The translations under genes were made by a program, and so were the position numbers. Under the pieces are notes generated by a model that made no database searches, was not told the DNA's origin, and worked only from the letters and a program-made list of their open reading frames with translations. 13,141 bases of DNA from Oscillibacter sp. (lineage in GTDB: Bacteria; Bacillota; Clostridia; Oscillospirales; Oscillospiraceae), in the NCBI GenBank assembly GCA_003522105.1, contig DPGF01000094.1, positions 2,297 through 15,437 on the forward strand, in the 5' to 3' direction. Shown in pieces: positions 6,401 through 13,141 of the stretch (within the stretch, counting starts at the first letter, position 1; every line of letters starts with the position of its first letter).

Positions 6401-7264
6401 ATGTGGATCGCGGACGGTTGGGAAGATTATGAGCTGCTGGACTGCGGCGGCGGAGAAAAACTCGAACGCTGGGGAAAGCAAATTCTGGTGAGACCGGATC
6501 CTCAGGCGATCTGGGAGACGCCGCACACGAATCGCGGCTGGCGCAACGCACAGGGACGGTATCACCGCTCGTCCTCCGGCGGCGGACATTGGGATAAGGA
6601 CAAGCTGCCGGAGAGCTGGGTCGTGGGCTACAAGGATCTTAAATTCCAGGTCAAGCCCATGAACTTCAAGCATACGGGGCTTTTCCCCGAGCAGGCCGTC
6701 AACTGGGATTTTGCGCGCGAAAAAATCAAAAATGCGGATCGTCCCATCCGCGTGCTGAACCTTTTTGCCTATACCGGCGGCGCGACGGTCGCGTGTGCGG
6801 CGGCGGGCGCGCAGGTCTGCCATGTGGACGCGGCGAAGGGCATGGTCAACTGGGCGCGTGAGAATGCGCGCGTCAGCGGCCTTGGCGACGCGCCCGTGCG
6901 CTGGATCATCGACGACTGTGCAAAGTTTGTCGAGCGCGAGATCCGCCGCGGCAAGGTGTACGACGCCATCATCATGGATCCGCCGAGCTACGGCCGCGGC
7001 CCCGGCGGGGAAGTGTGGAAGCTGGAGGACAATTTGTTCCCCTTCGTAAAGCTTTGCTCGCAGGTTTTGTCGGATAAGCCGCTGTTCGTTATCATCAACT
7101 CGTATACGACGGGGCTTGCCCCCTCGGTGCTCGGCTACATGCTGCACCTGCTGGTCGCGGAAAAGTACGGCGGCAAGGTCACGTGGGACGAGCTCGGCCT
7201 TCCCGTGACGGAAACGGGGCTTGCGCTGCCCTGCGGCGCGACGGGCCGCTGGTTCAGCGAATAA
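6401..7264 (+). CDS. Class I SAM-dependent methyltransferase (RlmI-like core, no PUA domain)
   Basis: This 287-residue protein has a Rossmann-fold methyltransferase core. The SAM-binding region is VLNLFAYTGGATVACAAAGA (118-137), with HVDAAKGMVNWARENA (141-156) forming the next strand and helix. DPPSYGRGP (193-201) is the motif IV region typical of the 'Methyltrans_SAM' family that includes the 23S rRNA m5C methyltransferase RlmI. Unlike RlmI it has no N-terminal PUA domain; the first 100 residues instead hold a WIADGWEDYELLDCGGGEKLE-type beta segment common to the short Firmicutes homologues. The target is probably RNA, but nothing here shows which. The ATG at 6401 is chosen over the in-frame ATG at 6374 because AAAGGAG (6387-6393) sits seven bases before it. 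It is the first gene of the long plus-strand run, 20 bases ahead of ecfA1. Confidence 0.88.
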   Translation: MWIADGWEDYELLDCGGGEKLERWGKQILVRPDPQAIWETPHTNRGWRNAQGRYHRSSSGGGHWDKDKLPESWVVGYKDLKFQVKPMNFKHTGLFPEQAVNWDFAREKIKNADRPIRVLNLFAYTGGATVACAAAGAQVCHVDAAKGMVNWARENARVSGLGDAPVRWIIDDCAKFVEREIRRGKVYDAIIMDPPSYGRGPGGEVWKLEDNLFPFVKLCSQVLSDKPLFVIINSYTTGLAPSVLGYMLHLLVAEKYGGKVTWDELGLPVTETGLALPCGATGRWFSE

Positions 7265-7284
7265 ACAAAAGGAAACGCACCGAT

Positions 7285-8127
7285 ATGGAAATGATAAAAA
7301 CACAGGACCTCGCCTTTACCTATCCCGGCGCGGAGGGGGAGGGCAATACGCGCGCGCTGCGCGGCGTGAATATAGAGATCGAGCGCGGCAGCTTCGTCGT
7401 GGTGCTGGGGCACAACGGCAGCGGCAAATCGACACTCGCCAAGACCTTCAACGCAGTCCTGCTGCCAAGCGGCGGCAAGGTCTACGTCGAGGGCATGGAC
7501 ACGAGCAACGAAGAACTCCTGCTTGAGATCCGCAGGCGCGTGGGCATGGTGTTCCAGAACCCGGATAACCAGATCGTCGCAAACGTCGTCGAAGAGGACG
7601 TCGCATTCGCGCCCGAGAATCTGGGCGTGCCGAGCGAGGAGATCCGCAAGCGCGTGGACGACGCGCTCGAGGCGGTCGGTATGTCGCAGTATGTCAAGCA
7701 CGCGCCGCACCTTCTCTCCGGCGGACAGAAGCAGCGCATTGCCATCGCGGGTGTACTCGCGATGGAGCCGGAGTGCATCGTGCTCGACGAGGCGACCGCC
7801 ATGCTCGACCCCGTGGGCCGGCGCGAGGTGCTCGCGGCGGTGGAAAAGCTCAACTACGAGCAGGGCATCACTGTGGTGCTCATCACCCACCACATGAACG
7901 AAGCCGAGCATGCTGACCGCGTGATCGTGATGAACGACGGCCTTGTCGTGATGGACGGCACGCCGCGCGAGGTCTTTACCCGCAAAAAGGAGCTTGAAGA
8001 CATCGGCCTTGCCGTGCCTGACACGGTATCGCTGCTCTTTTCCCTGCGCGAGGCTGGGATGGACGTGCCGACGGACGCGATCACCGTGAAGGAGTGCGCG
8101 GACGCCATTATGAAAAATTTTACCTAA
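7285..8127 (+). CDS. ecfA1: ECF transporter ATPase EcfA1
   Basis: This is one of the two ATPases that power energy-coupling-factor vitamin and metal uptake with EcfA2, EcfT and exchangeable S components. The 280-residue protein has a full set of ABC motifs: Walker A GHNGSGKST (42-50), Q-loop Q91 in FQNPDNQ, signature LSGGQ (144-148), Walker B IVLDEAT with catalytic E169, and switch His H202. The LDEATAMLDP wording and its first place in the pair are typical of EcfA1 rather than EcfA2. The C-terminal 40 residues (VPDTVSLLFSLREAG and onward) form the extra helical part of ECF ATPases. The ATG at 7285 is preceded by AAAAGGAAA with somewhat long spacing; upstream in-frame starts lie inside the methyltransferase gene. 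It is followed 12 bases later by ecfA2. Confidence 0.95.
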   Translation: MEMIKTQDLAFTYPGAEGEGNTRALRGVNIEIERGSFVVVLGHNGSGKSTLAKTFNAVLLPSGGKVYVEGMDTSNEELLLEIRRRVGMVFQNPDNQIVANVVEEDVAFAPENLGVPSEEIRKRVDDALEAVGMSQYVKHAPHLLSGGQKQRIAIAGVLAMEPECIVLDEATAMLDPVGRREVLAAVEKLNYEQGITVVLITHHMNEAEHADRVIVMNDGLVVMDGTPREVFTRKKELEDIGLAVPDTVSLLFSLREAGMDVPTDAITVKECADAIMKNFT

Positions 8128-8139
8128 GAGGACAGAACC

Positions 8140-9009
8140 TTGGAAGAGATCATTCGTGTAGAAAATCTGACGCACACCTACGGCGCGGGCACGCCCTTTT
8201 GCCGCAGTGCGGTGCAGGATATGTCGCTTGATATTTATCGCGGCGAATTCCTCGGGATCATCGGCCATACGGGCAGCGGCAAATCGACGCTGATCCAGCA
8301 CTTAAACGGCCTTTTGAAGCCCACCACTGGCCGCATCCTGCTCGGCGGGAAGGATATCTGGGCAGATCCCAAGAAGATCCGGGACGTGAGATTCCGCGTG
8401 GGTCTTGTGTTCCAGTATCCGGAGTATCAGCTCTTTGAAGAAACGGTCTACCGTGACATTGCCTTCGGCCCGACGAATATGGGTCTTTCCAAAGAAGAGA
8501 TCGACCGCCGTGTGCGCGAATCCGCGCGCTTTGCCGGCCTTTCGGAAGACCTTCTGGAAAAGTCGCCCTTCGCCCTCTCAGGCGGACAGAAGCGCCGCGT
8601 GGCCATCGCGGGCGTCATTGCGATGGAACCCGAAGTGCTCGTGCTCGATGAGCCGAGCGCGGGACTTGACCCGCAGGGCAGGGAAGAACTGCTTGCCAAC
8701 ATTCGCGCGTTCCACCGCGAGCGCGGCACGACCGTTGTGCTTGTGAGCCACAGCATGGAGGAGATCGCGAAAAACGTCGACCGCATCGTTGTCCTGTCCG
8801 ACAGCCATGTGCTCATGAGCGGCTCGCCGCGCGAGGTCTTTGCCCGCGGCGACGAGCTGATGAGCGCGGGACTCGACGTGCCGCAGGTCACGCGCATCGC
8901 CATGGCGCTGCGCGAAAGAGGACTTGCCATCTCGCCCGATGTTTACACCGTCGACGAGTTGAGCAAAGAGCTCGTCGCGCTCAAGAGAGGGGGCGGCAAA
9001 AAATGCTGA
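8140..9009 (+). CDS. ecfA2: ECF transporter ATPase EcfA2
   Basis: This second ATPase of the ECF energizing module is 289 residues long. Its motifs are Walker A GHTGSGKST (42-50), Q-loop Q92 in FQYPEYQLFEETVYRDIAFG, signature LSGGQ (146-150), Walker B VLVLDEPSAGLDP with catalytic E171, and switch H204 in VSHSMEEIA. The FQYPEYQLFE and SHSMEEIA forms are typical of EcfA2, complementing the EcfA1 encoded just upstream. The start is an unusual TTG at 8140, supported by AGAGGA (8127-8132) exactly seven bases upstream and by the family N-terminus EEIIRVENLTHTY; there is no ATG nearby in frame. The end overlaps the ecfT start by seven bases, which implies translational coupling and balanced subunit supply. 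Confidence 0.95.
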   Translation: MEEIIRVENLTHTYGAGTPFCRSAVQDMSLDIYRGEFLGIIGHTGSGKSTLIQHLNGLLKPTTGRILLGGKDIWADPKKIRDVRFRVGLVFQYPEYQLFEETVYRDIAFGPTNMGLSKEEIDRRVRESARFAGLSEDLLEKSPFALSGGQKRRVAIAGVIAMEPEVLVLDEPSAGLDPQGREELLANIRAFHRERGTTVVLVSHSMEEIAKNVDRIVVLSDSHVLMSGSPREVFARGDELMSAGLDVPQVTRIAMALRERGLAISPDVYTVDELSKELVALKRGGGKKC

Positions 9010-9794
9010 AGGACATCACGCTTGGACAGTATTTCCCCGGCGACACGCTCGCCCATAAGCTCGACCCGCGCACCAAGCTCCTTGTCACCGTGCTCTACAT
9101 CGTGGCGCTTTTTACGGCGAAGAGCTATCTTGCCTACGGCCTGCTTGTTTTGACGCTCGTGGTTGCCGTGCGCATCTCGCGCGTGAGCGTGAAGGCGCTC
9201 TTCAAGGGGCTCAAGCCCGTTTTGTTCATCATCGCCTTCACGGCGGTGCTGAACCTTTTCTATACACCCGGTAGGGAGATCTGGCATTTCTGGATCTTCC
9301 GCATGACGATCGAGGGCGTGCGCGCGGCCGTCACGATGATGCTGCGCATCACGCTTTTGATCATGGGTACGTTCCTGCTCACCTATACGACCTCGCCCAT
9401 CCGCCTGACGGACGGCCTGGAAAACCTGCTGAACCCCCTCAAGGCCATCAAGCTCCCCGTGCACGAGCTGGCGATGATGATGTCCATTGCGCTGCGCTTT
9501 ATCCCCACGCTCATTGAGGAAACGGACAAGATCATGTCCGCGCAGAAGGCGCGCGGCGCCGACTTTGAGACCGGCAGCCTCATGCAGCGCGCCAAAGCGC
9601 TCGTGCCGCTGCTCGTGCCCCTCTTTGTCAGCGCCTTCCGCCGCGCCGACGAGCTGGCGACCGCCATGGAGTGCCGCTGCTACCACGGCGGCGAGGGGCG
9701 CACGAAGCTCAATGTGCTGCGCTATCAGACGCGCGATTACCTGGTGCTGGCATTTTATGCCGCGCTTGTGGCCGCGGTCATCGTGCTGCGCTGA
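9003..9794 (+). CDS. ecfT: ECF transporter transmembrane protein EcfT
   Basis: This is the membrane scaffold that couples the EcfA1/EcfA2 ATPases to substrate-binding S components. The 263-residue protein starts LGQYFPGDTLAHKLDPRTKL, the family's usual opening, and has membrane segments at about 25-58 (two), 72-87, 108-128 and 245-262. The two cytoplasmic coupling-helix motifs are AQKARGADFE (ARG, 183-185) and AMECRCYHGG. In the second, the common A-R-G is C-R-C (224-226) with the Arg kept. The ATG overlaps the end of ecfA2, with AGAGAGGGGG about nine bases before it. No S-component gene is nearby, so this is a shared group II module serving S proteins encoded elsewhere. It is followed by truA after 14 bases, a common arrangement in Firmicutes. 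Confidence 0.94.
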   Translation: MLKDITLGQYFPGDTLAHKLDPRTKLLVTVLYIVALFTAKSYLAYGLLVLTLVVAVRISRVSVKALFKGLKPVLFIIAFTAVLNLFYTPGREIWHFWIFRMTIEGVRAAVTMMLRITLLIMGTFLLTYTTSPIRLTDGLENLLNPLKAIKLPVHELAMMMSIALRFIPTLIEETDKIMSAQKARGADFETGSLMQRAKALVPLLVPLFVSAFRRADELATAMECRCYHGGEGRTKLNVLRYQTRDYLVLAFYAALVAAVIVLR

Positions 9795-9808
9795 GAAAGG
9801 ACGCTTTT

Positions 9809-10564
9809 ATGCGAAACATTGCCCTCAAGCTTATGTATAACGGAACGGCCTACCACGGCTGGCAGGTGCAGAAAACGGTTTCAAGCGTCTGCGAGACGAT
9901 GGAAAAGGGCCTTTCAAAGGTCTGTGGCGGGAATGTGAAGCTCGTCGGCTGCGGCCGCACGGACGCGGGCGTGCACGCCGAGCGCTACATTGCCAACTTC
10001 CACACCGATTCCCGCATTCCGGTCGAGCGCCTTCCCTTTGCCATCAACACGCACACGCCCGAGGATATCGTCGTGCGCGAGGCGCTTGAGGTGGCGGAGG
10101 ATTTCAACGCGATCCTCTCGTGTCAAAAAAAAGAATATACCTACCGCATCTACAATTCGCGCATCAAAAATCCGTTCTATGTGAACAGGGCCTACTTTTA
10201 CCCCAAGCATCTCGATGAAGAGGTGATGGATCGCGCGGCGCGCGCCTTTGAGGGCACACATGACTTTAAGGCCGTGCGCTCCGTCGGCACGGAGACAAAG
10301 ACCACCGTACGCACCGTGCACTACTGCCGCGTGTCGCGTTCTGGCGACCTTTTAGAGCTCAAGGTCTGCGCGGACGGATTTCTGTATAATATGGTACGGG
10401 CCATCACCGGTACCGTGCTCTACGCCGCCGAGGGAAAGCTCACGGCGGAGGACATTCCCGAGATCCTTGCCTCCGGCGACCGCTCGCTTGCCGGCCCCAC
10501 CGTGCCGCCCGGCGGTCTCTACATGACGAAACTTTGGTATGAGGATGAACGGCTCAATGACTGA
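9809..10564 (+). CDS. truA: tRNA pseudouridine(38-40) synthase TruA
   Basis: TruA converts uridines 38, 39 and 40 of the tRNA anticodon arm to pseudouridine. The 251-residue length is normal. The catalytic motif GCGRTDAGVHA (47-57) holds the nucleophile Asp52. KKEYTYRIYN (107-116) carries the conserved active-site Tyr segment, and the C-terminal part has FLYNMVRAITGTVLYAAEGK and the closing GLYMTKLWYE. The ATG at 9809 is chosen over an in-frame start inside ecfT because GAAAGGA (9795-9801) is seven bases upstream and the family N-terminus MRNIALKLMYNGTAYHGWQ fits. The gene sits between ecfT and a DUF5711-like gene whose likely start overlaps its stop by eight bases. Confidence 0.96.
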   Translation: MRNIALKLMYNGTAYHGWQVQKTVSSVCETMEKGLSKVCGGNVKLVGCGRTDAGVHAERYIANFHTDSRIPVERLPFAINTHTPEDIVVREALEVAEDFNAILSCQKKEYTYRIYNSRIKNPFYVNRAYFYPKHLDEEVMDRAARAFEGTHDFKAVRSVGTETKTTVRTVHYCRVSRSGDLLELKVCADGFLYNMVRAITGTVLYAAEGKLTAEDIPEILASGDRSLAGPTVPPGGLYMTKLWYEDERLND

Positions 10565-11756
10565 CCGAAGAGAGGAAGAGAATATCCGCGAGGAGATCCG
10601 CCGCTCCCAGGCCGCGCCGCGCCGCGGCAGCGGGCTGAAGCGCGTATTGATGGTGTTTTTGGTGCTCATTGCCGTGCTGGCGGTGGTCGTCGCCGCGGCG
10701 TGGAAGGATCTGAGCGGCCTTGACAGTGTGCGCCGCCTGTTCTCCTACAATAATGTCACGCAGGATGAGCAGGGCAAGGTCGAGCTCTATTCTTTCAGCA
10801 ATGACCGCAGCAACACCTTTGCGCTGCTCGGCGACCACCTGATCGTCGCCTCGACAACAGGCGTTTCCGTTTACGGCAGCAGCGGCGACGTGGTGGACAG
10901 CACGAGCGTAAAGCTGACCAACCCAGCTATCGCCGTTGGCGGACAGACCGCCGCGGTCTACGACATCGGCGGGCAGACGCTGCTGCTCTATTCCTCCGGC
11001 GGCCTTGTGCGCGATATGAGCGGCGAGTGCAGCGGAAGCATTCTGTCGGTTTCGGTCAATCCCTCGGATTATCTGGCGCTGAATGCCGAAAAAAGCGGAT
11101 ATAAGTCCGCCGTCACGGTGTACGACGCCTCGGGTGAAAAGGTGTTCGCCTTCAATTCCTCAGAGCGTTATGTGATCGATGCGGTCGTCATGCGCGACTG
11201 CAAGCGCATGGCAGCGGTGACGCTCGGTGAGTCGGGCGGCTCGTTTGCCGACACGGTGAACATCTACTCGCTCGGCAGCGAAAAGGCGGATTCTGTCAAT
11301 ACGCTGACAGGTTCGCTCCTTCTCTCGCTCGACAGCGTGGCGGGGACGCTTTCCTGCCTGACGGACGAGGGGCTGACGCTCTTTTCCGCGAACGGAACGC
11401 TTGCGGGAAGCTATCGCTATGAATATCCCTATCTGCGCGGTTCGAGCATGGGCGGAGACAGCTTTGCCGTACTGCTTTTGAGCCGCTACCGCTCCGGAAG
11501 CACGCTGAAGCTTGTCACGGTCGCGTCCGACGGAACCGAGATGGCAAGCCTTGACAGCAATCAGGAGATCCTTTCGCTGTCGGCGGCGGGAAAGTACATC
11601 GCCGTGCTTTACAGCGACAGTCTGGTGCTTTATACGGCACAGCTTCAGGAATATGCGCGCCTTGACGGGACGGAATATGCCCGCTCGGTACTCATGCGCG
11701 CGGACGGTACGGCGGTGCTCGTCGGCTCGTCGTCCGCCTGGCTTTATATTCCGTGA
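10557..11756 (+). CDS. DUF5711-like membrane-anchored beta-propeller protein
   Basis: This is a protein of unknown function, 399 residues from the start chosen. It has a charged cytoplasmic N-terminus, one membrane helix (about 29-48, LKRVLMVFLVLIAVLAVVV) and a long extracytoplasmic part rich in short beta strands. Repeats of the type 'l..sgg.v......' recur about every 40-50 residues, as in a WD40/PQQ-like propeller. There is no lipobox and no catalytic motif. The layout and the LDSVRRLFSYN segment after the helix suggest the Firmicutes DUF5711 family; this is recognition by pattern and should be checked. ATGs at 10539, 10545 and 10557 are all possible. 10557 is preferred because it overlaps the truA stop and lies 11 bases after GAGGA. 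A role in cell envelope assembly or sensing would suit the neighbouring cvpA gene but is only inference. Confidence 0.75.
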   Translation: MTDRREEENIREEIRRSQAAPRRGSGLKRVLMVFLVLIAVLAVVVAAAWKDLSGLDSVRRLFSYNNVTQDEQGKVELYSFSNDRSNTFALLGDHLIVASTTGVSVYGSSGDVVDSTSVKLTNPAIAVGGQTAAVYDIGGQTLLLYSSGGLVRDMSGECSGSILSVSVNPSDYLALNAEKSGYKSAVTVYDASGEKVFAFNSSERYVIDAVVMRDCKRMAAVTLGESGGSFADTVNIYSLGSEKADSVNTLTGSLLLSLDSVAGTLSCLTDEGLTLFSANGTLAGSYRYEYPYLRGSSMGGDSFAVLLLSRYRSGSTLKLVTVASDGTEMASLDSNQEILSLSAAGKYIAVLYSDSLVLYTAQLQEYARLDGTEYARSVLMRADGTAVLVGSSSAWLYIP

Positions 11757-11812
11757 TTTCTGTAAATCGCTAAAAATGTTACAAATTGTGACTTGAAAGG
11801 AGTGCGAGGAAC

Positions 11813-12574
11813 GTGAATAATGGTCTTATGATCGATGTGGCCTTCGCGCTCGTGTTGGTGCTCGGCATCGTGTTCGGTGCAAAGCGGGGACTCTTCCGCA
11901 GTTTCATGGCGCTCGCTGCCATCTTGATCGCGCTCATTGGCGCATCGCTTCTGACCGACCTTCTCACAGAACCCGTGACCGAGCTTTTGATGCCGCGCGC
12001 GGAAAAAGGCGTGGAGGAATGGTTCCGCAGCTGGGACGTGAATGCCGAGGGCGAGATCCCGCAGCCTTCGGAGCAGTCTCCTGCGGCAGAAGGGGAGGAA
12101 AGCGGCGTGCTGACCGAACCCGCCGTTTCGGATGGGGAAGAAGAGGGGGAGTATGCCTCGCCGCTTGCCGTGACGGGACTTCTCAAGCAGTTGCTGCACT
12201 TCGACCTTGACGGGAGAGTGCGCGAATCGCTGCGCTCTGCCGCGCGTGATGCAGCGCTCGCCGCCGTGCGCACGCTGCTCGGCAGCGTGGTGCGAACGTT
12301 CGTGTTCGTGCTCTGCTTCCTCGTGCTGTCTGTGCTGCTTCACCTTGTTACAGCAGGCATTGACAAGGTGTTAGACTTGCCGGTTCTGAACGCGCTCAAC
12401 ACCATTGGCGGCGGTGCGCTGGGACTGATCGAGAGCACGCTGCTGCTGTTTCTCGTCTGCGATGTAGCGCCGCGCTTCGGCGTTAAGGCCTTCACCGAAT
12501 ATGAAGGCACCTATCTCTTATCTTTTTTTATGAGCCATACCCCACGCAGCCTGTTTGCTGCGCTGTTAGCTTGA
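11813..12574 (+). CDS. cvpA: CvpA family membrane protein
   Basis: This 253-residue protein matches the CvpA/colicin V production family by layout. Membrane helices lie at about 6-23, 29-48, 157-180 and 193-217, with the family-type opening IDVAFALVLVLGIVFGAKRGLFRSF and a late NTIGGGALGLIESTLLLFLV segment. CvpA proteins are linked to envelope homeostasis; the name comes from colicin V production in Escherichia coli, and the molecular role is unclear. Between the second and third helices lies an acidic, probably disordered insert (about 76-115, rich in Glu, Pro and Ser) that makes the protein longer than the usual 160-200 residues. The start is GTG at 11813, with AAAGGAG at 11796-11802 and GAGGA at 11806-11810; an in-frame ATG at 11828 is farther from both. 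The 56-base gap upstream has no terminator. Confidence 0.85.
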   Translation: MNNGLMIDVAFALVLVLGIVFGAKRGLFRSFMALAAILIALIGASLLTDLLTEPVTELLMPRAEKGVEEWFRSWDVNAEGEIPQPSEQSPAAEGEESGVLTEPAVSDGEEEGEYASPLAVTGLLKQLLHFDLDGRVRESLRSAARDAALAAVRTLLGSVVRTFVFVLCFLVLSVLLHLVTAGIDKVLDLPVLNALNTIGGGALGLIESTLLLFLVCDVAPRFGVKAFTEYEGTYLLSFFMSHTPRSLFAALLA

Positions 12575-12599
12575 TTTTTACCCCCAAGGAGGACATACC

Positions 12600-13141
12600 A
12601 TGCAGCCGCAACTTTGTTCCAGATGTAAAAAGAATATCGCCGTTGTGTTCATCACCCGTCAGGAAAACGGGCAGAACGTCAACGAGGGCCTGTGCCTCAA
12701 GTGCGCCAAAAATCTCGGACTGCCGCAGGTGGACGAGATGATGCGCCGAATGGGCATTACCGATGAGGATCTTGACAATATCTCCAACGAGATGATGGGC
12801 GCCTTCGGCGGCGCGGAGAGTCTGGATGGTCTGACCGACGCCGATGATCCCGACGCTGACAATGAGGACGAGGACGGCAAGACCGCTACGTTCCCGTTCC
12901 TGAGCCGCTTTTTCGGCGGCTCGCCCGCTGCGAACGACGCATCGGGCGGCGAGGCCGAGCAGACGCAGAGCCCTCGCAGCAATAAAAAAGCCGAAAAGGG
13001 CAGCAAGCACAAATTCCTGGATTCTTACTGCATCAACCTTTCCCAGCGCGCGCGCGACGGCAAGCTCGACGCGGTTATTGGCCGCGCGGAGGAGATCGAG
13101 CGCGTTATCCAGATCCTCAACCGCCGCCAGAAGAACAACCC
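12600..13141 (+). CDS. clpE: ClpE-like Clp ATPase with N-terminal zinc finger (partial, N-terminal 180 residues)
   Basis: This is an AAA+ unfoldase that would feed ClpP; only its first 180 codons are in the window. The N-terminus has a Cys4 zinc-binding module, CSRC (C6, C9) and CLKC (C32, C35) with 22 residues between the pairs, in place of the Clp_N repeats of ClpC. A variable acidic linker (about 75-137) follows, then the opening of the first ATPase domain, LDSYCINLSQRARDGKLDAVIGRAEEIERVIQILNRRQKNNP, just short of Walker A. This order is that of Bacillus ClpE. The ATG at 12600 has an excellent AAGGAGG (12586-12592) seven bases before it. I found no CtsR-type heptamer repeat upstream, so heat-shock control by CtsR is not supported; transcription may come through from cvpA. 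The part beyond the window edge is unknown. Confidence 0.9.
   Translation, partial: MQPQLCSRCKKNIAVVFITRQENGQNVNEGLCLKCAKNLGLPQVDEMMRRMGITDEDLDNISNEMMGAFGGAESLDGLTDADDPDADNEDEDGKTATFPFLSRFFGGSPAANDASGGEAEQTQSPRSNKKAEKGSKHKFLDSYCINLSQRARDGKLDAVIGRAEEIERVIQILNRRQKNN

Noticed and set aside
7135..8301. 388-codon minus-strand open frame opposite ecfA1
   Set aside because: It is antisense to a gene with all ABC motifs, is His/Arg/Ala-rich and matches no family I recognise. The minus-strand frames at 1672-2421, 6362-7303 and 8943-9686 were rejected for the same reasons.
12528..13012. Overlapping minus-strand open frames at the right edge (160 and 117 codons)
   Set aside because: They lie antisense to the ClpE-like gene, whose zinc-finger Cys pairs, linker and ATPase opening are clear on the plus strand with an excellent ribosome site.
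1..13141. Search for defence islands, phage genes, insertion sequences, CRISPR arrays or secondary-metabolite clusters
   Set aside because: No transposase, integrase, inverted terminal repeats, regularly spaced repeats or biosynthetic genes were seen; the content is housekeeping.

Overview
The window is GC-rich, densely coded DNA that looks like a chromosomal segment of a Gram-positive anaerobe in the Clostridia, most probably an Oscillospirales/Ruminococcaceae-type gut organism. That placement is inference. It rests on a class A penicillin-binding protein with a Clostridia-style tail, a YtvI-like sporulation membrane protein, a PheB-type ACT protein, a group II ECF transporter module next to truA, a DUF1292 protein, a ClpE-like zinc-finger Clp ATPase, and strong AGGAGG-type ribosome binding sites. 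There are thirteen protein genes, two of them cut by the window edges. I see no RNA gene, CRISPR array, insertion sequence or prophage, and no gap without a gene exceeds about 200 bases.

Layout. (1) Positions 1-116, minus: start of a DUF1292 gene with a near-consensus promoter. (2) 286-2883, plus: class A PBP. It converges on 2920-3993, minus: a YtvI-like AI-2E-family membrane protein, with one bidirectional terminator between them. (3) 4083-4523, plus: PheB-like ACT protein, then 4613-5593: a short aspartate kinase. A strong intrinsic terminator lies between these two and ends 16 bases before the kinase start. (4) 5642-6208, minus: QueH (queuosine synthesis), convergent with the kinase across a 14-bp terminator. 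(5) From a promoter at 6322-6351 a long plus-strand run begins: SAM-dependent methyltransferase, ecfA1, ecfA2, ecfT, truA, a DUF5711-like beta-propeller membrane protein, cvpA, and the start of a ClpE-like ATPase. Spacing is tight or overlapping and I see no internal terminator, so this could be one operon of about 7 kb.

How the genes fit together. Most are housekeeping: cell wall synthesis, tRNA modification (queH, truA), vitamin uptake (the ECF energizing module without its S component), aspartate-family amino acid synthesis, and protein quality control. I found no convincing undescribed defence or mobile system. The most interesting observations are an aspartate kinase that appears to lack one of its two ACT domains while sitting directly behind a free-standing ACT protein gene, the terminator/attenuator between those two genes, and a 14-base direct repeat, one base imperfect and 33 bp apart, around the promoter of the long operon.
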